From positions 65,357 through 129,356 of the forward strand of contig NZ_JAPJDL010000013.1 of the NCBI RefSeq assembly GCF_026242055.1: a DNA stretch of 64,000 nucleotides. The letters are read 5' to 3'. Every line of letters begins with the position of its first letter. Position 1 is the first letter of the stretch. This DNA is from Lentzea sp. NEAU-D7. Lineage in GTDB: Bacteria; Actinomycetota; Actinomycetes; Mycobacteriales; Pseudonocardiaceae. Positions 28,501 through 37,053 of this stretch are shown here, piece by piece. The notes under the pieces are model-generated. The model was not told the DNA's origin. It saw nothing but the letters and a program-made list of their open reading frames with translations, and made no database searches. Both the position numbers and the translations under genes were made by a program.

Positions 28501-29561
28501 GCCTGCCTGAACTTCCCGAGCCAGACCAGCACCGCGAAGAACGGGGCGCCGATGAGTGCGATGACGATGCCGGCCTGCAGTTCGGCGGGACGCGCGACGA
28601 GCCGGCCCGCGATGTCGCCGAGGAGCAGCACGGTCGCGCCGAGCAGTCCCGCGTACGGCACCAGCCAGCGGTAGTCCGGGCCGGTGAACCACCGGGCGAC
28701 GTGCGCGACCATCAGGCCGAGGAACGCGATCGGCCCGCACGCCGCCGTGGCCGCGCCCGCGAGCAGCGTGACCGCCAGGACGCCGACGGTGCGGCCGGAC
28801 GCGATGTTCACGCCGAGGCCGCGCGCGACGTCGTCACCGAGGTTGAGCAGGTTGATCACCGGCAGGTTGACCACCGCCAGCACGAGGCCGACCCCGATGA
28901 AGATCGCCGAGACCGCGATCACGTCGTACCCGACGCCCTGCACCGAACCCGCGTTCCAGAACCGCAGCACGTCGAGCGTCTGCTTGTCGCCCAGCGCGAC
29001 GGCGGTCGTCATCGCGGCCAGGAACACCGTGACGCCCTGCCCGGCGAGCGCGAGCGTGAGCGGGTTGCCCGCGCCGCGCCCGAGGCTCGAGAGCCCGAAC
29101 ACCACCACACCCGCCACCGCGGCACCGAGGAACGCGAACCACGTGTAGTGGACCGGGTTCTGCAGGCCGAACAGGTAGACCGAGAGCACCACGGCGAAGG
29201 ACGCCCCCGAGTTGACGCCGAGCAGCCCGGTGTCCGCGATGGGGTTGCGGGTGTGGCCCTGGATCAGCGCGCCGGCGACGCCGAGCGCGAGGCCCGCCAC
29301 CACCGCGAGCACCGTCCGCGGCACGCGCAGCGTCTGCACGATCAGCGTGATCTCGACGAGTCGCTGGTCGTCGCCGGGATCACCGAACAACCCCTGCCAC
29401 ACCTCGGCCGGGGTGAGCGAGCGCGTGCCGATCACCAGCGACGCCACCGCCATCACGGCCAGCAGCACCAGCAGGCCCGCCAGCCCGAGCCGGCGCCGCC
29501 GGTGCGGGTTCTGCCCGGGCGGTGCGGCCTCGCGCCCGCGTTGCTCCACGACCATGCTCAC
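28497..29561 (-). CDS. cchC: Ferric-siderophore ABC importer permease 1 (CchC-like), first gene of locus
   Basis: 354 residues from GTG 29561 (ATG 29555 also possible). FecCD-family permease with VAGALIQGHTRNPIADTGLLGVNSGA and GPIAFLGLMVAHVARWF, the conserved contact regions for ATPase and binding protein. It opens the eight-gene run. In the coelichelin locus the genes upstream of cchC are cchB (ornithine hydroxylase) and cchA (formyltransferase); here the next gene is an SRPBCC protein, so both are absent from this position. Confidence 0.92.
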   Translation of the reverse strand: MSMVVEQRGREAAPPGQNPHRRRRLGLAGLLVLLAVMAVASLVIGTRSLTPAEVWQGLFGDPGDDQRLVEITLIVQTLRVPRTVLAVVAGLALGVAGALIQGHTRNPIADTGLLGVNSGASFAVVLSVYLFGLQNPVHYTWFAFLGAAVAGVVVFGLSSLGRGAGNPLTLALAGQGVTVFLAAMTTAVALGDKQTLDVLRFWNAGSVQGVGYDVIAVSAIFIGVGLVLAVVNLPVINLLNLGDDVARGLGVNIASGRTVGVLAVTLLAGAATAACGPIAFLGLMVAHVARWFTGPDYRWLVPYAGLLGATVLLLGDIAGRLVARPAELQAGIVIALIGAPFFAVLVWLGKFRQA

Positions 29562-29596
29562 AACGGGCTACGGTAGCTCCCGCCGGGCCCGTTCGG

Positions 29597-29615
29597 TCAG
29601 GGCACCCTTACCTGA
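29597..29615. promoter_or_regulatory. Candidate iron box / dyad before first permease gene
   Basis: TCAGGGCACCCTTACCTGA matches the iron-box consensus at 13 of 19 positions and lies 36 bases upstream of GTG 29561. It is framed by the perfect dyad GGTCAGG and CCTGACC, spaced by 9 bases. It also overlaps the stop of the SRPBCC gene and could be a hairpin ending that gene. Confidence 0.4.
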
Positions 29616-30051
29616 CCCTGGCCTCGATGGCGGAGGCGGTCTTCGCGAGGGCTCCGCCGAGCACCTTCCGGCCGAGCAGCCCGAGCGACAGGCCGAGCAC
29701 CTTGCCCTTGAGGTTCTTGCCTTCCCGGACCACTTCGGCGTGGACGAGCGTCGTGCCGTCGGCCTGCCTCGTGAACGTGTAGGTGTGGCCGGAGCGCCCG
29801 CCCCACACGTTGGAGTCCACGGTGGTCAGCACGACCCGGGCGAGGTCGGACCAGTCGTAGTGCAGGCGCTCCCAGATGCCGCCGGACCCCTCGGTCACGT
29901 CCGCGAACGTGTCGCCCCGCTCGTGCACCCGCAGGTCGGCGTCGGAGCTGTTGGGGAAGAGCTCCGCGCGGCCGGGGCCGAAGTCGGTGAGCCCGGCGAC
30001 GAACTCCTCGGGCGTCGCGGTGGTCTGCTGGGTCAGGGTGATGGTGGGCAT
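29608..30051 (-). CDS. SRPBCC superfamily protein
   Basis: 147 residues with the START/polyketide-cyclase-like helix-grip fold: an opening beta strand, a long basin of strands with YTFTRQADGTTLVHAEVVREG, and a C-terminal amphipathic helix. No signal peptide. It directly precedes the siderophore locus on the same strand, 46 bases apart, and follows an AfsR-type regulator by 32 bases. The ligand is not predictable; it need not belong to siderophore synthesis. Confidence 0.7.
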   Translation of the reverse strand: MPTITLTQQTTATPEEFVAGLTDFGPGRAELFPNSSDADLRVHERGDTFADVTEGSGGIWERLHYDWSDLARVVLTTVDSNVWGGRSGHTYTFTRQADGTTLVHAEVVREGKNLKGKVLGLSLGLLGRKVLGGALAKTASAIEARVR

Positions 30052-30083
30052 GTCGTCCGCTCCTCGTGTTGCTGTTGCAGGAG

Positions 30084-32783
30084 TCAGACTTCCCGGGCCG
30101 GGGTGTCGTTCGCGCCCGTGAGTCTCCCTGGTCCCAGGTGTGCGCGCAGGCGGTCCGCCTCCTCGTCGCGGCCCTGCGCCTCCAGCATGCCCAGCGCCCG
30201 CCGCCAGAGCTCCGCGGCCCGTTCCGGCCGGCCGAGCGCCAGGTGGGTGTGGCCGAGGTTCGTCAGCGTGCCGGCGGTGCTGTAGTCGTCGGCGGCGGCC
30301 CGGTACAGCTCGACGGCGTGTTCGTAGTGGGCGATCGCCGCCGTGAGGTCACCGCTCTGGTGCTCGACGCGGGCCAGGGTGTCGTGGGCGGTCGCCTCGC
30401 CGTGCCGGTCGCCGAGCTCGTGCAGCAGTTCGAGGGCCTTCGTGGCGGACAGGCGGCCCTGCCCGGTGTCGCCGACCTCCGCCGCGCAGTGCCCGATGTT
30501 GTTGTGCGCCATGGCGATCAGCATCTTGTTGCCGGAGCTCTCGTAGTGCTGGAGCGCGGCCTTGGCGTGCTCGAAGGCCCGTAGGTGCTCCGACCGGCTG
30601 GCCCACAGCCACGCGAGCGTGCCGTGCACGTCGGCCAGCAGCAGCGGTTCGCCGACCTGTTCCGCGAGCACCAGCGCTTCGCCCAGGTGGTGCCGCGCCT
30701 CGTCGTGGCGCTGGACCTGGCCGAGGCCGCCGCCCATGATCCGGTGCGCCACGGCCCGGTCCGCCGGGTCCCGCGCCGCGCCGAGGGCGGCCCGCCACAG
30801 CGCCAGCTCGTCGTCGAGATGACCGCGTTGCTGGTGGTAGGCGTGCGACACCCTGGCCAGCAGCACGACCTCGTCGTCCCACCCGCGGGCGGCCGCGGCC
30901 TGCTGCACGGCGCGGCGAGTGCCGCGTTCGGCGTCGAACCACGCCAGTGCGCCGGCCTTGTCCCCGGCGGCGGTGACGTGGACGCGCGGTGCGCCGAGGC
31001 TGATCAACGGGCGGTGCGGGTCGATCAGGCGGTCGTGGGCGTGGGCGGTGTGCACGTGGTGATCGACCAGGCGCCGCAACGCCTCCTCACGGCCTGGGAC
31101 GTCGAGCTGCGCGGCGTAGGTGCGCACCAGGTCGTGCATCCCGACGCGGAAACCGTCGCCGATCGAGATCAGCGAAGCCTGCTCCAGCGCTCTCAGCGCG
31201 TCGCGCGTGTCCTCTGTGGACAACCCGGTGAGGGCGGCGGCCGCGTGCAGGCCGATGTCCTCACCCGGTGCGCCGCCGATCAGGGCGAACACGTCCTTCT
31301 GCCGGTCGGGCAGCGCGCGGTAGGACCAGGAGAGCACGACCGGCACGCTGACGCGCGGGTCGGCGTCGAGCGCGCCCAGCCTGAGCTCGTCGAGCTGGCG
31401 GGCGATGTCGGCGAGCGAGAGACCGGGTTCGGTCAGGACGCGGGCACCGATGATGCTCAACGCCAGCGGCAACCCTCCGCACAGGTCGACCAGCCGTGCC
31501 ACGGCGGGCGGGTCGGCGCTCAGCCTGGCCGCGCCGACCAGGCTCGCCAGCAACGTTCCCGCCTCGTGGCCGGCGAGCACGTCCAGGCAGAGGGTGTCGG
31601 GGCCGCACAGCCGGTTGCGGCTGGTCACGAGGACCCGGCAGGTGGTGCCGCCGGGCAGCAGCGGCGCGATCTGCGCGGCGCCGGCGGCGTTGTCGACCAC
31701 GAGGAGCACGCGGCGCCGGCCGATGACGTCCCGGAACAGCTCGGCTCTGGCGTCCTGGCCGGACGGGACTCGGTTCGCGTCGACGCCGAGCGCGTGCAGG
31801 AACCCGCTGATGGCGACGTCAGGGTCCATCGGCCGTTCGTCGGGGCTGAACCCGCGCAGGTCCACGAACAGCTGGCCGTCCGGGAAGCGGTGCAGGTTGT
31901 CGTGGGCCCAGCGCAGCGCGAGCCACGTCTTGCCCATGCCGCCCGCGCCCGCGATCGTCACCGCGCCGGCCGTGCGCATCACCTCGTCCAGCCCGGCCAG
32001 GTCCTGGTCGCGGCCGACGAACCGCGCCGGCGCGGACGGGAGCTGCCTCGGCACGACCGGCGCCGGTCCGCGGTCGCCGTGGAGCAGTTCCTCGTGCAGG
32101 TCGCGGAGCTCCCGGCCCGGTTCGGTGCCGAGCCGGGCGCGGACGGCGCGGAACTCCTCGAGCGCCTCGGGGATCCGCCCGGCCTGCGCGAGGGCCCGCA
32201 TGTGTTGCGCGGCACCGTGTTCGTCCAAGGGGTTCCGCGCGGCGCGGGCGGAGATCGAGGCGAGCAGTCCGGGGCCCTGGCCGAGCCGCAGCCGGGCGTC
32301 GAGGAGGTCGGCCTCGGCGGCGGTGCGTTCGGCGGTCAGCCGGTCGCGGGTGACGTCGGCCCAGTCGCCGCCGATGCCGGTCAGCGGTTCGCCCCGCCAC
32401 AACCGCAAGGCCTCGGTGAGGACGCGGGCGACCGCCTCGTCGTCGGTGAGTTCGCGGGCCGCGTCGCGGAGTCTTCGGAACCGCACGAGGTCCACGGCGG
32501 ACTCGTCCGCGACGAGGACGTACCCGGCGGCCCGGCCGGTGAGCGCCACCGCGGTGCCGAAGGCCTGGCGCAGACGGGAGAGGTAGCTGTGCAGGGCGGC
32601 GCGCGACCGCCGCGGCGGGTCGGCGCCCCAGACGCGTCCGGTCAGCTGCGTCACGGTCACGACCTTGTTGACGTCGATCGCCAGCGCCGCCAGCACGCAC
32701 CGCTGCCGCGCGTGCCCGAGATCGACCGCGACGCCGTCGACGCGGGCGCCCACCTCGCCGAGCAGGGCGATCTCGACCGTCAC
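30084..32783 (-). CDS. AfsR-type SARP regulator (winged HTH, BTAD, NB-ARC, TPR)
   Basis: 899 residues from GTG 32783, with GGAGGG 6-7 bases upstream. Winged helix about 1-90, BTAD about 95-235 (VRARLGTEPGRELRDLHEELL end), NB-ARC ATPase from about 260 with P-loop GAGGMGKTW near 282 and Walker B VLLVVDNAAG, then a helical region and TPR repeats of about 640-880. All ATPase elements are intact, in contrast to the protein encoded at 2558-4765. AfsR-like regulators integrate phosphorylation or ligand signals to activate secondary metabolism. Its target is unknown; the siderophore locus downstream is controlled at least partly through iron boxes. Confidence 0.88.
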   Translation of the reverse strand: MTVEIALLGEVGARVDGVAVDLGHARQRCVLAALAIDVNKVVTVTQLTGRVWGADPPRRSRAALHSYLSRLRQAFGTAVALTGRAAGYVLVADESAVDLVRFRRLRDAARELTDDEAVARVLTEALRLWRGEPLTGIGGDWADVTRDRLTAERTAAEADLLDARLRLGQGPGLLASISARAARNPLDEHGAAQHMRALAQAGRIPEALEEFRAVRARLGTEPGRELRDLHEELLHGDRGPAPVVPRQLPSAPARFVGRDQDLAGLDEVMRTAGAVTIAGAGGMGKTWLALRWAHDNLHRFPDGQLFVDLRGFSPDERPMDPDVAISGFLHALGVDANRVPSGQDARAELFRDVIGRRRVLLVVDNAAGAAQIAPLLPGGTTCRVLVTSRNRLCGPDTLCLDVLAGHEAGTLLASLVGAARLSADPPAVARLVDLCGGLPLALSIIGARVLTEPGLSLADIARQLDELRLGALDADPRVSVPVVLSWSYRALPDRQKDVFALIGGAPGEDIGLHAAAALTGLSTEDTRDALRALEQASLISIGDGFRVGMHDLVRTYAAQLDVPGREEALRRLVDHHVHTAHAHDRLIDPHRPLISLGAPRVHVTAAGDKAGALAWFDAERGTRRAVQQAAAARGWDDEVVLLARVSHAYHQQRGHLDDELALWRAALGAARDPADRAVAHRIMGGGLGQVQRHDEARHHLGEALVLAEQVGEPLLLADVHGTLAWLWASRSEHLRAFEHAKAALQHYESSGNKMLIAMAHNNIGHCAAEVGDTGQGRLSATKALELLHELGDRHGEATAHDTLARVEHQSGDLTAAIAHYEHAVELYRAAADDYSTAGTLTNLGHTHLALGRPERAAELWRRALGMLEAQGRDEEADRLRAHLGPGRLTGANDTPAREV

Positions 32784-32796
32784 GGCCGCCCTCCGG

Positions 32797-33180
32797 TCAG
32801 TCCCTGCCGGAGGCGAGGAGCGACACGACGGCCAGGCCCGTGTTGACGGCGGAGATGATCGTGGTCAGCTTCGCCGCCTCGGGCGGCAGTTCGCCGCGCC
32901 GGCCGGCGTAGACGGCGGCGGCGGTGTCCGTGGCGTGGATCAGCACGGCCTGGCGCAGGACCCGGCGGGCGTGGGCGTCACCGCTCTTCAGCGTCAGCAG
33001 GTCGACGCCCAGGACGAGGGTGCGGATGCCGAACATGCGGGCCGGGTAGACGAACCTCCTGTCGTCGCCCAGCTCGTCGCCGAGGCTCTTCGCCATCCGG
33101 TCCGCGGCGACCAGGCCGAGGGCACCGTTGAAGATCCGGACGCAGGCCAGAGTGGTCCGCGTGACATCGCCCAGCTTCAT
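32797..33180 (-). CDS. Small integral membrane protein, function unknown
   Basis: 127 residues from ATG 33180, with AGGTGG upstream. Three or four hydrophobic stretches (CVRIFNGALGLVAADRM, MFGIRTLVLGVDLLTL, AVLIHATDTAAAVYAG, TIISAVNTGLAVVSLLA) give a small helical bundle. The family resembles DUF4267-like membrane proteins, but I am not certain of the assignment. It lies 13 bases after the AfsR-type GTG on the same strand and downstream of a lipase gene, so the three may be cotranscribed. Confidence 0.6.
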   Translation of the reverse strand: MKLGDVTRTTLACVRIFNGALGLVAADRMAKSLGDELGDDRRFVYPARMFGIRTLVLGVDLLTLKSGDAHARRVLRQAVLIHATDTAAAVYAGRRGELPPEAAKLTTIISAVNTGLAVVSLLASGRD

Positions 33181-33215
33181 GCCGCCACCTCGTGTCGATC
33201 TCCGTTTCGCGAAGT

Positions 33216-34085
33216 CTAGGAGAACCGGGCGGCGAGCCACCGCGCGATGTCGTCCCGTGCCGCCTGCGCCATCCTGGTGTCGCGGTTGGTGAAGCCGTGC
33301 AGCGACTCCGGGTAGACCTTCAGGTCGACCTCGCCGACCGCCGCCACCCGTGCCGCCATGGCCAGGTTGTCCTCCAGCACGACGTCCAGGGCTCCGACGA
33401 CCATCAGCAGGGGCGGCAGGCAGCGCAGGTCGCCGTAGATCGGCGAGATGTCCGGGACGGTGCGGTCGGGGGCGTGTCCCGCGTAGGCCTCGATGAAGTA
33501 CTCGTCCGCGATCAGCCGGCCGGCGGGGGTCAGGCCGCTCAGGTCGTACGCGCCGAACTGGAGCACCGCGCCCGCGAACGGGTGGTCGCGCAGCCGGAGC
33601 AGCGTCGTCACGGCGAGGGCGGCCCCCGCCGAGAAGCCGCCGATGACCATCCGGCGCGTGCCGAAGCGCTCCTCGGCGTGGTCGATCAGCCAGCGCGCCG
33701 CGGTCTCGGCGTCGTCGGGCGCGGCCGGCCACGGGTGTTCCGGGGCCAGCCGGTACTCGACGCCGACGACCACGACGCCGAGCTCGTCCGCGAGCCGCCG
33801 GTCGCGTTCGTCGTCCTGCGCCGTGACACCCAGGTAGAAGCCGCCGCCGTGGAAGTGGAGGTAGACGCCTTTCGGACGGCCCCGCGGCTCGTGGATCCTG
33901 ACGGGCACCCGCCGGCCGTTCGCCTCGACCGTCGTCGAGCCGCCGAGCGGCGCGGGCCTCATCTCCCGCAGCTCGCGCACGTCGCGCGGGCCTCTTCTGA
34001 TCCCCCTGCGGGCGTTCTCGCCGCGGGCCTCCTCGACGTGCCGCGCCAACTCCGGGTCGATGAAGTCGTTCAACTTCAGTCGCAC
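33216..34085 (-). CDS. Alpha/beta hydrolase, hormone-sensitive-lipase family
   Basis: 289 residues. The HGGGFYLG oxyanion motif (near 85), the nucleophile elbow GFSAGA (serine near 155), a catalytic Asp in VVGALDVVLEDN and His in ESLHGF are all present, which defines the HSL/BioH-like carboxylesterase group. No signal peptide, so cytoplasmic. Substrate is probably a short-chain ester; the natural one is unknown. The start ATG follows the family N-terminus MRLKLNDFIDPELARHVEEARGE-like helix. Confidence 0.88.
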   Translation of the reverse strand: MRLKLNDFIDPELARHVEEARGENARRGIRRGPRDVRELREMRPAPLGGSTTVEANGRRVPVRIHEPRGRPKGVYLHFHGGGFYLGVTAQDDERDRRLADELGVVVVGVEYRLAPEHPWPAAPDDAETAARWLIDHAEERFGTRRMVIGGFSAGAALAVTTLLRLRDHPFAGAVLQFGAYDLSGLTPAGRLIADEYFIEAYAGHAPDRTVPDISPIYGDLRCLPPLLMVVGALDVVLEDNLAMAARVAAVGEVDLKVYPESLHGFTNRDTRMAQAARDDIARWLAARFS

Positions 34086-34198
34086 TGGGCATCCCCCTGC
34101 CGTGATCCGTGCGTGGAGTCAACCAGCCGCCGTGACGCAGGAGACACGAACCCGATCGACCTCCGATGCGAACTTCCAGTAGATACGGAGGTGTTGCT

Positions 34199-34492
34199 GT
34201 GAACTCGTCCAGGCGAGAAGACCCCGTGCTGATCACCTCGGCCGCCCCGTCGTACCAGGACCAGCTCTCCGCACGGCGCCGCAGGTACGCACTGATGATG
34301 AGCCTGCGCATCCCGTGCATCGTGCTGGCCGTGCTGTTCGCGAAGATCTGGTGGCTCGCCCTCGCCCTGATCCTGCTGTCCGTCCCGTTGCCGTGGATGG
34401 CCGTCCTGATCGCGAACGACAGGCCGCCGCGCAAGGCCGAGAAGCCCCAGCGCCTGCAGCGGTCTCGACGGGCGATCGAGGAGTCGCGGTGA
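34199..34492 (+). CDS. DUF3099 membrane protein
   Basis: 97 residues from GTG 34199, with GGAGG 7 bases upstream; an in-frame ATG at 34166 lacks a ribosome site. An opening LITSAAPSYQDQLSARRRRY and two membrane segments (MMSLRIPCIVLAVLF, WWLALALILLSVPLPWMAVLIAND) followed by a basic tail match DUF3099. The stop overlaps the next gene as GTGA, so the pair is translated together. Function unknown. Confidence 0.75.
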   Translation: MNSSRREDPVLITSAAPSYQDQLSARRRRYALMMSLRIPCIVLAVLFAKIWWLALALILLSVPLPWMAVLIANDRPPRKAEKPQRLQRSRRAIEESR

Positions 34493-34869
34493 TCGGTCTC
34501 ACGGTGGTGCTCGGGTACGGCGACGCGGCACTGGACGTGCTGAGACACCTCCCGTTGCACGTCGAGAACCCCGAGGTGGTGGTCGTCGACCCCGACCCGA
34601 TCGCGCTGACCGGCGCGCTGGCCAACGGCGCCAGGGTCGTGCGGGGTGACGGGCGGGACATCTGCGCGTTGCAGCGGGCGCACACGCAGTTCGCGGCACG
34701 GGTGGTCGTCGCCGTTCCCGACGACAGGGACGGCCTGCAGATCACCATGGCCGTGCGCGGCCTCAACCCGGCGGCGGTCGTCGTCGCCGCGGTCCGCGAC
34801 TCGGCCAACCAGGAGCTGTTCACCAGGCTGGGCGCGGACGAGGTCTTCGTGCGCGCCCGATCCGTCTAG
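34489..34869 (+). CDS. Single-domain TrkA-N (RCK) nucleotide-binding protein
   Basis: 126 residues from GTG 34489. Rossmann fold: LGYGDAALDVLRHL dinucleotide loop, acidic VVVVDPDP at the second strand, GDGRD, and DVIGL-type later strands ending FVRARSV. It has no membrane segment and no TrkA-C domain, unlike complete potassium-channel regulators. Coupled by GTGA to the DUF3099 membrane protein, so the two may form one complex. It converges on the epimerase gene with a 4-base overlap of stops. Confidence 0.75.
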   Translation: MIGLTVVLGYGDAALDVLRHLPLHVENPEVVVVDPDPIALTGALANGARVVRGDGRDICALQRAHTQFAARVVVAVPDDRDGLQITMAVRGLNPAAVVVAAVRDSANQELFTRLGADEVFVRARSV

Positions 34870-36191
34870 CTCGTGCGGCCCAGCAGGTGCCGCAGTGCCG
34901 GTTCGAGGTCCGCGTACCGGAACCGGTGCCCGGCCTTGGCCAGCACGGCGGGCCGCACCAGCTGGCTCGCCTCGGCGAGTTCACGTGCGCCCTGCTCACC
35001 CAGCAGGAGCCGCGGCCCGAACGACGGCACCGGCAGCAGCGCGGGCCGGCGCAGCACCTTCGCGAGCGTGGCGGCGTAGGTGCTGTTGCGCACGGCCTCG
35101 GGCGCGACGGCGTTGACCGGCCCGCTGAGCCCCGTGTCGTAGAGCGCGCGGTGGTAGACGTCGACCAGGTCGTCCATGCCGATCCACGACTGCCACATCC
35201 GCCCGTCGCCGAGCCTCCCGCCCAGCCCGGCGGCGAACAGCGGGTGGAAGAGCCGCAGCGTGCCGCCGTTCGGGGACTGGACCAGCCCGGTGCGGACGTT
35301 CACCACCCGCACGCCGGCCGACGCGGCGGGTGCCGTGGCGGCCTCCCAGTCGGCGACCACGTCCGCGAGGAAGCCCTCACCCCGTTCGCTGTCCTCGGTG
35401 AGCTCCTCGTCGCCGCGGTCGGCGCCGTAGAAACCGATCGCGGACGCGCTGACGAACACCGGCACACCGGTGGCGGCGGCCAGATCCGCGAGCGCCCTGG
35501 TGGGCCCGATCCGGGACGACCGGATCGCCCGCCGGTGCGCGTCGGTGAACCTGCCCGCGATCGACGCGCCCGCCAGGTGCACCACCGCGTCCACATCGGA
35601 CAGCAGGTCGGGCGCGGGGCGGTCGGGGTCCCAGCGCCGCTCGTCCGGGGCGGTGGGGGAGCGGCGGACCAGCTTCACCACCCGGTGGCCCGCCGTGCTG
35701 AGGAACGACCACAGCGCGGTGCCGACGAACCCGCTGCCGCCGGTGACCGCCACGGTGATCGGCCGGTCGCCGGCCTTCCGCGCGGAGGCCTGGGCCGCCA
35801 GGTCGGCGGCGAGCTGGCGGTGCCGGTAGGCGAACATCGACCGAAGCAGCGCACCGGGAACCGGCGTGTCCACGCGGTCGGTCATCCGCGTCCGGTCACC
35901 CTCCGCCGCGAACTCGTGGGAGTGCCGCCACTTCAGCGCCCAGCTCAGCGGCGCGGAGTCCAGCTCGTCGACGAACCGGTGCGGCGGCTCGAAGCCGGTG
36001 TGCCGGGCTCCCCAGCGCAGTCCGAGCGGCAGCCCCAGCACCGCGCGGCCCCCGTCGAGGGTGCTCGCCTCGCTCACGACGCCCACCGGCTGCCACGGCG
36101 GCGAGAGCCGGTGGATGGCTCCCGGCCGCGCGTGCCAGGCGAACACCTCGTCGAGGGGAGCGTCGACGACGCTGGAGAAGATCAGGGACAT
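34866..36191 (-). CDS. TIGR01777-family epimerase with N-terminal SRPBCC domain
   Basis: 441 residues. An SRPBCC domain (1-135: VDAPLDEVFAWHARPGAIHRLSPPW) is fused to an extended-SDR domain with the glycine motif TGGSGFVG near 152 and the HLAGASI and SASAIGFYG motifs typical of TIGR01777. A C-terminal DUF1731-type segment ends the protein. The NAD(P) loop is intact; the usual YxxxK pair is not obvious, as in most of this family. It is a common actinobacterial housekeeping-type gene with unknown reaction. Confidence 0.88.
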   Translation of the reverse strand: MSLIFSSVVDAPLDEVFAWHARPGAIHRLSPPWQPVGVVSEASTLDGGRAVLGLPLGLRWGARHTGFEPPHRFVDELDSAPLSWALKWRHSHEFAAEGDRTRMTDRVDTPVPGALLRSMFAYRHRQLAADLAAQASARKAGDRPITVAVTGGSGFVGTALWSFLSTAGHRVVKLVRRSPTAPDERRWDPDRPAPDLLSDVDAVVHLAGASIAGRFTDAHRRAIRSSRIGPTRALADLAAATGVPVFVSASAIGFYGADRGDEELTEDSERGEGFLADVVADWEAATAPAASAGVRVVNVRTGLVQSPNGGTLRLFHPLFAAGLGGRLGDGRMWQSWIGMDDLVDVYHRALYDTGLSGPVNAVAPEAVRNSTYAATLAKVLRRPALLPVPSFGPRLLLGEQGARELAEASQLVRPAVLAKAGHRFRYADLEPALRHLLGRTS

Positions 36192-36277
36192 GCCTCCACG
36201 CTAAGTGCGCCCCAGGACGTTCGCTTGATGGATGGCCAGGCAGTTCGGGGTGAATGTCGTGATCACTCCGCGTGCTC

Positions 36278-36306
36278 TTGTGATCTCTGAGAGTCATCTG
36301 TAGGGT
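36278..36306 (+). promoter_or_regulatory. Sigma-70-like promoter for LPMO gene
   Basis: TTGTGA (36278) and TAGGGT (36301) are separated by 17 bases. The predicted start site falls about 36,313, directly before the CebR-type box, which would make the box a roadblock. Confidence 0.5.
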
Positions 36307-36314
36307 TGATGTTC

Positions 36315-36328
36315 TGGGAGCGCTCCCA
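36315..36328. promoter_or_regulatory. CebR-type box upstream of LPMO gene
   Basis: TGGGAGCGCTCCCA is a perfect 14-bp palindrome identical to the streptomycete CebR operator, through which cellobiose/cellotriose controls cellulase genes. It lies 50 bases before the LPMO ATG. Confidence 0.8.
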
Positions 36329-36378
36329 ATCCGCCGCTGCTGTTTGAACATCGATCATCGGAGATCGGAGGCTCATTC

Positions 36379-37041
36379 ATGCGCACGCGCAGCACCTACG
36401 GGTCGCTCACCAGACGGCGGGGCTTCATCGCGCTCGTCGTCAGCGCGCTGGTCTGCACGTTCCTGTGGACCCCCACGGCGTCGGCACACGGCACGATCGT
36501 CGGCCCGGCCACCCGCGCCTACCAGTGCTGGCAGACGTGGGGCAGCCAGCACACGAATCCGGCCATGCAGCAGCAGGACCCCATGTGCTACCAGGCCTTC
36601 CAGGCCAACGCGGACACCATGTGGAACTGGATGAGCGCGCTGCGGGACGGCCTCCGCGGGAACTTCCAGGGGTCCACTCCGGACGGACAGCTGTGCAGCA
36701 ACGCTTTGGCGCGCAACAACTCGCTGAACACGCCGGGTCGCTGGAAGACCACCAGCCTGGGCAGCAGCTTCTCGATGCACCTGCACGACCAGGCCAGTCA
36801 CGGAGCTGACTACCTGCGCGTCTACATCAGCAAGAACGGGTTCGACCCGACCACCCAGCGGCTGGGTTGGGGCAACCTGGACCTCATCACGCAGACCGGC
36901 AGGTTCGCTCCGGCCAAGGACATCAGGTTCAACGTCCAGACCAACGGCACCTACCGCGGTCACCACGTGGTGTTCACGATCTGGCAGGCCTCACACCTCG
37001 ACCAGACGTACATGTGGTGCAGTGACGTGAACTTCGGCTGA
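36379..37041 (+). CDS. Secreted AA10 lytic polysaccharide monooxygenase
   Basis: 220 residues. A long signal with TRRRGFIAL (Tat-like) ends at ASA, leaving His37 as the mature N-terminus; His141 in DQASHGADY completes the copper histidine brace. The HGTIVGPATRAYQCW start and the WQASHLDQTYMWCSDVNF end are diagnostic of AA10. No binding module is attached. AA10 enzymes cleave cellulose or chitin oxidatively; the cellobiose-type operator upstream favours cellulose, but sequence alone does not settle it. GGAGG is 7 bases before the ATG. The gene converges on GH127 and shares a terminator with it. Confidence 0.92.
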   Translation: MRTRSTYGSLTRRRGFIALVVSALVCTFLWTPTASAHGTIVGPATRAYQCWQTWGSQHTNPAMQQQDPMCYQAFQANADTMWNWMSALRDGLRGNFQGSTPDGQLCSNALARNNSLNTPGRWKTTSLGSSFSMHLHDQASHGADYLRVYISKNGFDPTTQRLGWGNLDLITQTGRFAPAKDIRFNVQTNGTYRGHHVVFTIWQASHLDQTYMWCSDVNFG

Positions 37042-37053
37042 CAAGGCCGGAGC

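Noticed and set aside
27436-28740. Extended N-terminus for the CchD-like permease
   Set aside because: The extension is antisense-like low-complexity sequence inside the upstream permease; ATG 28500 gives the family length and the ATGA overlap.
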